Source of the DNA: Glomus cerebriforme
Lineage: Eukaryota > Glomeromycota > Glomeromycetes > Glomerales > Glomeraceae
Assembly (NCBI GenBank): GCA_003550305.1
Contig: QKYT01000559.1
Span: 15,582-79,581 of the forward strand
DNA length: 64,000 nt
Reading direction: 5' to 3'
Below, piece after piece: positions 56,207 to 64,000 of the stretch. How positions within the stretch are numbered: the stretch's first letter is position 1; the number at the start of each line of letters is the position of its first letter. The notes under the pieces are model-generated. The model ran no database searches. It saw nothing but the letters and a program-made list of their open reading frames with translations, and had not been told where the DNA came from. The position numbers and the translations under genes are program-made.

Positions 56207-56572
56207 AGATTTACGATCATGTATTGTATATAGTCTATATAGCCAGAACTTAAACAGTAATTTATTTAATTATTATAGTTCAATTTATTTCTTTCGGAAA
56301 ATAAATTAATATTTAAGTTATTACTAAAAGATTTACGTATCAATGTAACATTTATAAAATAATTGTTTTGTTTTGAGGCGTAAATTGTAATGGTCCAATG
56401 ATCCAATGATCTGCTTATCCCTTTACTGTAAATCACGAATTAATTGGTATTTAAAAAAACGTTTTTTTTTTTTGGAAAGGCTCCCATATACAGTATAATA
56501 TATTATATATTTTTACGACAGAAAAAAAAAATTACTGTTTTTCTTTTTTCAAATATTCATAAAAAAAAGGGG

Positions 56573-57592
56573 ATGTCTTTTTTTAATTTAAGAATATTTT
56601 TTCTTATTTCATTATCTATTTTATATCATAATGTTCTTGGTAAGGAATAAAATAAAATCAATATTTAAAGATAAAATTTTTAAAAATAACGAATGTTTGT
56701 ATTTATTTATTATTTACGACGGAAAAAGCACAACAATTACTACCGCTTTGTATAGGACATAGAGGATATCCTGATAAATTTCCAGAAAATACATTAGAAT
56801 CACTTCAAAAAGCGTTAAATTATGGAGCAGATGCTTTGGAATCCGATGTTCGTTTAACAAAAGATGGACAGGTTATTATGATGCATGATACCACGTTAGA
56901 TAGAACTACAAATGGAACCGGATTAGTTGATGATAAAAATTGGTTTGATTATATTGAATATTTAAAAAGTGATAATGAATCTATACCAATATTTCAAGAT
57001 GTTTTGGATTTATTAAAAAGAGATGAAAATAAAGATGTTTTATTAATTGTTGATATTAAGGTAAATGATCGATAAATTCATTTATTTATTTATTTCTTTC
57101 TTCTTTTTCATCAATGATCAAAAAAATTGATCAATAAACAACGATCTTTTTTTAAAGGAGGATAATAGGATTGAAATCCTTGACGTAATCGCTGACATAA
57201 TTCATTCAAACGCTCCGTATGATTTCACACCACAATTATATCTCGGTATATGGACATTAGAATTTCTTGAAAGAGTTCGTAAAGTTCTACCAGAATTTCC
57301 AGTTTCTTATATAGGAAGTGATATAAATGAAGCACGAGAAAATTATTTCGATAAAGTAGAAAGTTATAATGTGGAATTTCAATTTATATTATCAGATGAA
57401 ACAGGTTTTGTTGATCAAATTAAACGTAAAGGTAGAAAATTATTTGTTTGGACTGTTGATGATACAGATGATATAAAAGATTGTGTAAAATTCAATAAAA
57501 TTGATGGTATTTTATCTGATAATCCTGTTGAATGTATTAGAGTTAGAAGAAATGTTATTAGAAGAAGAAAATTTAATATATTTTCTCTTTAG
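56573..57592 (+). CDS. Glycerophosphodiester phosphodiesterase with signal peptide
   Basis: Three exons join in frame: 56573-56639, 56729-57060 and 57158-57592, giving 277 residues. Residues 1-22 are a hydrophobic leader (LRIFFLISLSILY), so the protein probably enters the secretory route. The GDPD barrel starts at CIGHRGYPDKFPENT (His33, Glu42), continues with ALESDVRLTKDG (Glu60, Asp62) and MMHDTTLDRTTNGTG (His75), the set of metal-binding and catalytic residues of the family. KLFVWTVDD near residue 238 is the late conserved block. The enzyme hydrolyses glycerophosphodiesters to glycerol-3-phosphate and an alcohol. The C-terminal end is strongly basic. The gene follows the PQ-loop gene on the same strand by 367 bases. 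Confidence 0.9.
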
Positions 57593-58303
57593 GTTTAGTA
57601 TTATTTTTTATTTTTATTTTTATTTATTTTTATTTTATTTTTATTTTTCTTTTTTTTTTGTTTTCGTTTTCGTTTTTGTATTTTATGTTTGTACCATTAT
57701 AATTTATTTGAATTTTTTCTTTAAACTGAAACTATCGAACCAAGATTTTTATATAATAAATAATTAATTTATATTACTTTAGCAGAAAATAATTCTTTGG
57801 TACAAAATTAATGTTTCTTGTCGAAACTATTTCGAAACTTAAATTACTCTAATTAATTTTTTTGTTTAATCTAATTTTAAGCTTTCCTTAAGCTTGAAAT
57901 GAAAAGAATTATCTAATTTTTAATATTCGAAGTTAACCTGGTTTGAGTAGTAATTTATGTATAGTCTTTTTGAAGATTCACATTATTTGGTCTGGTCTTT
58001 GAATGGTTTTATGAAAGAGAATAATCCTATTAATTCATCCATAAATACTCTATGATGATTTCGTTTAATTGAAAGATTGAATTGTTTGCTAAACATAAAC
58101 ATAAATATCGTAATTTAATAATTTAACCGAGCCGTGAAAATTAAATTCCAATCGTTACCAAATTTAAAAAATTATACGCCACAATTTCAATATTTTTTTC
58201 GTTAGTAATAATTTGATTGTACAACAAAAACAAAAAGGTTGTCACACTTTATAAATAAAAAGTTGAAACAGTAATAATTTTTTTGAAATTCATCTAAGTA
58301 AAA
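57593..58303. other. Intergenic stretch with T-rich short repeats
   Basis: Positions 57604-57680 hold (TTTTTA)n-like and (GTTTTC)n-like runs. The remainder, up to the F-box gene at 58304, shows no gene. Confidence 0.5.
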
Positions 58304-59734
58304 ATGTCTCGTCAACTTCCTGCTGATTGTCTTAGTGAAATATTTGAATATTTAGATGATGATAGAATCACTTTACGTTCATGTTTATTAGTTAATCATA
58401 CTTATTGTGAAGTTTCAGTTAGAATTTTATGGAGAAATGTTTTAAATTTTCAATATATAAGACATAAACTATTCCTAAAATATGTACCTTTATCAATTAT
58501 TAGTACTTTAATCGCTTGTCTTCCTAATGAATCAAAAGATCTTTTACATAAGAATGGAATTTATATTTCAACTCCAACTTCAAAACCTCCATTATTCAAT
58601 TATCCATCATTTTGTAAATATCTTTCAGTTGATAAAATTGATCAAATAATTGAACAAGTTCTTCAAAAACAACCACAATCTATCACTTCAGGAAGTTTTA
58701 ATTATAATAAATATCTATTATCACAAGAAATATTAAAAATGTTTATGAAACAAATTTCATCATTAAAATCATTGAATTATTGTTCATTTGGTTCAGTATA
58801 TTCAAAAAAAGTTCAAAGTATTATGTTTACTTATTTACCTGAAGCAAAAAATTGTTTAATAGATCTTAAGGAATTTAATTGTAGTTCAGATATTTATTCT
58901 GAATTTTTTTTTCAAATATCTCAAATATGTCATAATATTCAATTTTTAACTATAGATTTAGAAGAGGTTATTTCAGATGGATTAACAGATTTAATTTCTT
59001 TACAAAATAATTTAAAAAGTATATCATTACATTCTTGGGATAGAGATGGAACAGGAATTATAACTTCTTCATTAGCTAAATCTTCTTTAACATTAACAAA
59101 ATTAAAAATTGAAGCTTATTATACACCTTTATCATTTATATCTATGTTTATAAATTTACAAGAACTTATTTTATCTTTGGAATCTGAAGATTCTTTTGAT
59201 GATTTTAATCAATTACAATATGTTATTTTTCCAAAATTAAAAATTTTAAAACTTTTATGTACAATTTCAAGAGTTGAAATGTTAATTAAATTTTTAGAAA
59301 CAAATGGAAAAAATTTAATGGAATTTAGTGTAAATTATTATCATGATAATTTATTAAATTTAGCTATAGCTGAATTTTGTCCAAATCTTAAAAAATTATC
59401 TATTATATTTATGAAAAATGAATTGGAAACATTAAAATTAATTTTAAATAAATGTCAATATTTAGAAAATTTTAATATTTGTGGTGATAGGTATTTAAAT
59501 AGTGAAGAATTTTTAAAGATCTTGGTAAAATATTTACCAAAGAATTTTTATGAATTAGAAATAAATTTTTATATTACTTATGAAGGATTAGAAGAATTTT
59601 TTATAAATTGGAAGAATCGTATACCTCAAAAATCACTTTCTTTAATTATTACAAATTATAAAAATGTTAATTTGAATACATTAATTGAAAAATATATAAA
59701 ATTAGGTGTTATTAAAAAATTTAAACTTAAATAG
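58304..59734 (+). CDS. F-box protein D
   Basis: An intronless 476-residue protein. The F-box occupies about residues 4-46 (LPADCLSEIFEYLDDD, SCLLVNHTYCEVSVRILWRN), followed by the same LRR-like body as B and C (FNYPSFCKYLSVDKIDQI, QEILKMFMKQISSLKSL, CPNLKKLSIIFMKNE). It ends at LGVIKKFKLK, lacking the acidic tail of C. It lies 20 kb from gene C on the same strand, so the family has spread beyond the local pair. Predicted adaptor of an SCF ubiquitin ligase; substrate unknown. Confidence 0.9.
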   Translation: MSRQLPADCLSEIFEYLDDDRITLRSCLLVNHTYCEVSVRILWRNVLNFQYIRHKLFLKYVPLSIISTLIACLPNESKDLLHKNGIYISTPTSKPPLFNYPSFCKYLSVDKIDQIIEQVLQKQPQSITSGSFNYNKYLLSQEILKMFMKQISSLKSLNYCSFGSVYSKKVQSIMFTYLPEAKNCLIDLKEFNCSSDIYSEFFFQISQICHNIQFLTIDLEEVISDGLTDLISLQNNLKSISLHSWDRDGTGIITSSLAKSSLTLTKLKIEAYYTPLSFISMFINLQELILSLESEDSFDDFNQLQYVIFPKLKILKLLCTISRVEMLIKFLETNGKNLMEFSVNYYHDNLLNLAIAEFCPNLKKLSIIFMKNELETLKLILNKCQYLENFNICGDRYLNSEEFLKILVKYLPKNFYELEINFYITYEGLEEFFINWKNRIPQKSLSLIITNYKNVNLNTLIEKYIKLGVIKKFKLK

Positions 59735-60265
59735 AATTAGAAATTAGAATACAATTTATACTATATTGAATCCATTTTTTTTTGTTTATTATTTTATTAT
59801 TTTTTAATAAATAAAATTATTTTTTAAAATTAAATAATAATCTTTAGTTGATTAAAGTTTATTTTGCAATAAAATGTTATTTTTTAGCATTTTTTTTTGT
59901 CTTATATAAAAAACAGCCTTATTTTCTTTTCTTTATTTTTTTATCTTTCCATAATTCCAAAAAATATGTATTACTATAAATTAATTTTTGGAATTTTATA
60001 AAGATTAATATGCTTTTTTACTTTAATTATAAAGTTTAATAGTTGGGCTAGATTATTCATTTAATATGTTTAACATAATATTTCAAATATATTAATAATA
60101 AAAACTGACAGGTTATTATCAATAAAAGTTAGATTATTAATAATATTGAATTTATATAATATTCTTTTTAATATTTGTAATAATTTATTATCAAAAAAAA
60201 TTAATCTATATAATTAAAAATATTTGTATATAACCGTAACATTTAGATTAACTGTATAAATAAAT
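59735..60265. other. A/T-rich gap after F-box gene D
   Basis: Nothing recognised. Confidence 0.4.
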
Positions 60266-60269
60266 GCTT

Positions 60270-60470
60270 TAAAGTTGTGTAACCTAATCATGTTACATTA
60301 TACAAAGTCCAAAAAAGGCAATTTTATTTTCTACGAAAATTGGATTAAATGGTAGTACAAGATTATACAAAATTCTAAAAAAGGAAATTGATATGTATAC
60401 ATATAATTCTGGACAGAATTAAAAATTATAAATAAAATTTTAAAAATTGTTGCAAAGCAACAGGTAGCAA
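60270..60470. repeat. MITE-like repeat related to the interior of 24850-25228
   Basis: The run ATGTTACATTATACAAAGTC followed by CAAAAAAGGCAATTTTATTT, and further on AATTCTAAAAAAGGAAATTG and ATAATTCTGGACAGAATTAA, matches in order the reverse complement of about 24890-25020. It is a second, diverged copy of the same repeat family without the palindromic ends. Confidence 0.6.
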
Positions 60471-61318
60471 ACTAGTATATTTAAAAAAAATTCCTATATA
60501 TACTGTAAATCATTATTAAGATTAAGCCCTTTTCTTAATTATATTTTATAATAATATTTCTTAGTTCTTAAGAATAATTCTTTAAAACCTATTAAAAAGC
60601 AATTCTTTCCATAATTTTTTACCCATTTTTTTGGAAAAATAAAACCATAACTTTAAAGCTTTTCTAAATAGCAAAAAGCTTCAAAAATTTAAGTAAAAAT
60701 ACTCCTGTTTTTATTTTATATATAACTTTATTGGTTTATTAAATCATTTACTTTAATTTTTTATGAAACATACTCATAATTTTTTACCTTTTTTTTCAAA
60801 TAATAACTTATTCTTTTTTATACCAGTATGTTTGGCTATTTTAAGTTTTTAAAGAGAACATTCTGCTTTAATTATTAGATAGGTAGAGTTAGAAGAAATC
60901 AAGATTGAGAAGGTTTTATAGAAAAGACAATAATTTTACTTACTCAGTATTTTTATAAATGTAAGAAAATAAAAGAAAAGTTATTAGAGGAAGTCTTTTT
61001 TTGAAGAATTTAAATTTGACAGTTTTCCTTTAAGGATACAGTATATTATATCATCATACTTATAGCAAAAATCATATAATATGGATTTGCAAAAAGTTTC
61101 ACAATTATAAGTTCATATAACATTTGTGCAATATAGATAATTTATATTTTTTTAATTTAGTAAAACTCTGGCTATCAGATGATATATTATTAGTATGTAT
61201 TATTAATAAGATAACTTAAAAAAGTTAGTTTAATTACTACCTATAGTTGCAATTAAAGTTGTAAATTCTATATATATAATATAACTTTATTTATAAAAAT
61301 TGAAAAATATATATTTTA
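60471..61318. other. A/T-rich gap
   Basis: No gene, RNA or clear repeat is recognised. Confidence 0.4.
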
Positions 61319-61321
61319 CTA

Positions 61322-61512
61322 AAGGTCATGACATATATTACATAATATTAGTTTCATAAGAGATCCTACCCTTCCTCCTAGGTAAGATTTTTTCAACCAA
61401 TAATATTTAAATATATATATAATATTAATTTTAACCAATAAAAATGCATAATTTTATGTCACGTAAGATTTTGTTTTATCCTAAAATATTACCTAATAAA
61501 TGTCATGTCCTT
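61322..61512. mobile_element. Small MITE-like inverted repeat
   Basis: The ends AAGGTCATGACATATATTAC (61322) and ...TAATAAATGTCATGTCCTT (to 61512) are imperfect inverted repeats of about 30 bases. An inner pair, AACCAATAATATT and TTTTAACCAATAA, is repeated in direct orientation. At about 190 bp with no coding sense it fits a MITE. Confidence 0.55.
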
Positions 61513-61679
61513 AATTAGAATTATAATATAAAACAATAAAATTTTCTATTCAGGACTCTCTTTTCAAAATTACTAAATCCCAATCTATTGCTTACCAGTT
61601 AATGGATAGATTTTACTCTACTTTTATCAAAGAATTTTAGATTTCTCACTGCCAGTTGTTCAAAGTCTAAGAATTATCA

Positions 61680-62221
61680 TAAATAATTAATACATTAATT
61701 AGTTCTGATCAAGTTAAATCTCTGGGGTCTAATAGAAAGATATCTTATTATATCAATGAAAAGGCATTTGGTGAATTTAATCACCTAGTTAAAAACAAAT
61801 TCTTACATCTCAAACAAGTGGTGGAAGTGGGATTTTTCATGATAAAGAATTATGTAGAAAAAGGTATTGCATTAGGTTTACTCTTTTTCAAGAAAATTCA
61901 TTGCTTAAATAAGAAGATACAATACATGCATAGCGAAGATGTTTTCCAATATGTTAGTCTCTATAAGGGTAATTCTGAAGGGAAATGTAATAATAGTTTT
62001 AGATTAGATTGTAATAATATTAATAATACTAACATAAATGATAACATTTTGGGAGAGATAATAAATAAACAAGTTACTCATATTAACTTAGATAATTACA
62101 TAGTACTGGATTGAGAAATTTTAGATAAAGCGTAAGAGTTAGTTTGCACTAAGGGAAGTTATTTCACTTTCTACCTTTACAAATCTATTTTTTTGCATAA
62201 CAAATTATATTTTTCTTATTA
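61680..62221 (+). pseudogene. Decayed ORF, unknown family
   Basis: An open frame without an early ATG runs from about 61680 to 62114 (blocks SSDQVKSLGSNRKISYYI, FGEFNHLVKNKFLHLKQVV, DVFQYVSLYKGNSEGKCNN). The first ATG in it is at 61818. After the TGA at 62112-62114 the same frame continues through one more TAA with ELVCTKGSYFTFYLYKS before ending near 62221. The two stops are at plausible Arg or Gln sites. I do not recognise a domain; it may be an exon or a transposon-related remnant. Confidence 0.4.
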
Positions 62222-62384
62222 TTAAAAAATGTATACATAATTTATAAAATGTATTTATTATATATTTGATACTAATACAATAAATATATTCAACTTATCT
62301 TGTTAAAAAAAAAAAAAAATTTGGTTATTTTATTTTTTTTAAAAAAAATATACTTATAATATATATATATACAGTATATATATA

Positions 62385-63761
62385 GTAGACTACCAAAAAT
62401 GACAGACCACTTGCGATTTGTGATTGATTTTGCCAATAATTACCAATTTTAGTTTTTGTTTATTTACATAATGGTTTAATAAACTTGTGCCAAATTTTTT
62501 TTTCATATTCCTTAAAACATTTTCTTTAAAATGTAATTATTAACCATTTGCAAAAAATTACTTCCTAAACAAATATAAATGTTCAATGCAAAGAGCTTTC
62601 TAATTTTAAACGTGATGAGATTGTCAGTGCCTGAAAGTGTGGTATTAGTAAACGAGGTATTTCTGAGAAATTAAACCACCCCAAAATGACTATTCATAAT
62701 GTTATCGTAACTTACAGAGATGATTGACTGGAGATACCTCAACCTTAAATAGGTAGGGCACCTGTATTAACAGAAAGAAATGGGCATTATTTATTAAAAA
62801 CTCTTAAGGAAAATAGACAAACAAATCTTAAAGAATTATATAATAATTTTACACAAAATACTAACATTGATATAAGTGCAAAAACTATTCAACGTTATCT
62901 TCATAAATAGGAATTTTTTGGATGAGCTGAAGTCAAAAAACTTCTGGTGAATGAGGTTAATAGGAAAAAATGGTTTGCATGGGCTAAAGAAAGAAAAGGT
63001 TGAAAGGAAAAGTGGAAAAACATAATTTGGAGTGATGAATCAAAGTTTAAACTTTTCAAAGGAAATGATAGAAGATGGGTATAGTGAAGACCTCACGAAA
63101 AGTATGATACAAAGTGCCTTATTTCAACCTTTAAGTCAGGTCAAAATGATATAATAGTGTGGGGATGTTTTAAGTATGATGGGCTGGCCCTTTGGTTAGG
63201 TTAGAGGGAAGAATTAATGCTGTTATATATATAGATATTTTAGATAATCATTTACTTCCATTTATAGATAATTTGGATAATGAGGAAAATTATATTTTTC
63301 AGGAGAATAATGCTCCCATTCACATAGCAAGAATGACTACTGAATAGAAAAAAAATAATAATATTGAAACCCTTTTATGGCCTGTATAGAACCCAGATTT
63401 GAACCTTATTGAAAACTTATGGGATCAGTTAAAAAGGCAAGTTCGGGCATATAAACTACTACCAAAAAATCAGAAAAAACTTTAGTCTACACTTCAAGAG
63501 GAGTAGGTAAAATTAAAGTTCATAAATTTCAAAATCTTATTAATAATATACCTAATCGAATTAAAACTGTATTAAATAGCAAAGGTAAACTCACAAAATA
63601 TTAATAAATGTCTTTTAAAATTTCAGAATTTGTCTTTTAAATAAACTAATTTTTATGAAAATTGACTTAATATTTTTTTGAGAAAATTATGTTTAAATTT
63701 TTATAATGATTTTATAAATTTACTACACCTCACAAGTGGTCCTTCACTTTTGGCAGGTTAC
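62385..63761 (+). mobile_element. Tc1/mariner-type transposon, copy 3 (heavily decayed)
   Basis: Imperfect inverted ends (GTAGACTACCAAAAATGACA at 62385 and TTCACTTTTGGCAGGTTAC ending at 63761) lie between TA dinucleotides (62383-62384 and 63762-63763). CCACTTG(C/T)GA is the best-kept inner part of the repeats. The interior carries a transposase remnant on the plus strand. Confidence 0.8.
62581..63600 (+). pseudogene. Tc1-like transposase remnant, copy 3
   Basis: Most of the transposase can be followed in one frame from 62581 to about 63200, interrupted only by point stops. Landmarks: CGISKRGISEKLNHPKMTIH near 62640-62698, KNIIWSDESKFKLF near 63020-63055, and IIVWGCFKYDG near 63152-63184. Then come QENNAPIHIA near 63300-63330, where the family has QxDNAP (second catalytic Asp now Asn), and NPDLNPIENLWDQLKRQV near 63391-63442 (third catalytic Glu kept). 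The stops are TGA or TAG at sites where Arg, Trp or Gln is usual. Confidence 0.78.
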
Positions 63762-63764
63762 TAT

Positions 63765-64000
63765 ATATATTACATATTAGAAATAACCAAACTTTGATAG
63801 TACTATAAGCTCATTTCTAATAAAGGATATTAGGTTTTTTTTTGATTATATTTTGTATTAGATACTTTACAATTCTAGTAAGTTGTAGACATACATAAAC
63901 AATTTTAAGATATAACAGTTAACTATTAATTTTTAAGTAGAATATTATCATATTAAAGTAGATAATAAAAAGATATGGATATTACTTTTACCTGGCTATA
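63765..64000. other. Right edge, A/T-rich, nothing recognised
   Basis: No gene or repeat boundary is visible before the window ends. Confidence 0.4.

Noticed and set aside
1..64000. tRNA, rRNA or snoRNA genes
   Set aside because: I looked for T-arm-like GGTTCRANYCC words with paired arms and for rRNA-like G+C-rich blocks and found none; a covariance-model scan was not possible.

Overview
The window looks like nuclear DNA of an arbuscular-mycorrhizal fungus, most likely Rhizophagus or a close relative (Glomeromycotina). By eye it is roughly three-quarters A+T. Genes have many short introns with GT(A/T)NG donors and poly-T/AG acceptors. The recognisable families are ones that are hugely expanded in Rhizophagus: F-box proteins, serine/threonine-type kinases with a Cys-rich N-terminal region, BTB-BACK-TLDc proteins, and Tc1/mariner, Mutator-like and Gypsy transposons. 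The assignment rests on remembered families, not on a search.

Left part (1-26.4 kb) is a transposon and pseudogene graveyard. In order it holds: a ladder of exon-like islands (0.7-1.8 kb); a decayed Rhizophagus-type family gene (2.7-4.5 kb) ending next to a dead Tc1 element (4.53-5.76 kb); a Cys-rich gene remnant; a decayed intron-containing gene (7.6-9.8 kb); and an old coiled-coil/gag/protease-like gene. That last gene is split by a 7.8-kb Gypsy-type LTR retrotransposon on the minus strand (10.79-18.62 kb) and again by a 507-bp TA-flanked MITE. A Mutator-like element (22.33-25.68 kb) with long repetitive terminal inverted repeats follows, with another MITE nested inside it.

Middle part (26.6-47.4 kb) is gene-rich. 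A BTB-BACK-TLDc pseudogene is cut in two by a ~3-kb duplicated segment carrying an eight-exon protein kinase. Then come three F-box genes (one alone, two head-to-head), a multi-exon VPS51 homologue (GARP/EARP vesicle-tethering subunit), a divergently placed single-pass membrane protein of unknown function, and a secreted subtilisin-like protease.

Right part (47.4-64 kb) has a sparse stretch with one orphan exon, a nearly intact Tc1 element, a tandem hairpin repeat, the second copy of the kinase segment, a PQ-loop membrane protein (SLC66A2/PQLC1-like), a glycerophosphodiester phosphodiesterase with a signal peptide, a fourth F-box gene, two MITE-like repeats, a decayed ORF and a third, heavily decayed Tc1 element.

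The most striking pattern is how the transposons died. In six transposase, integrase or reverse-transcriptase sequences a catalytic Asp or Glu is replaced by Asn or Lys, each explained by one G-to-A change. Premature stops sit mostly where Trp, Gln or Arg is expected. The two LTRs differ almost only by transitions, about half at CpG. This points to cytosine deamination, from methylated CpG or a RIP-like process, as the main mutational force. I found no convincing new biochemical system; the most novel-looking structures are the micro-exon ladder, the extra domains of the Gypsy element and the kinase duplicon inside the BTB gene.
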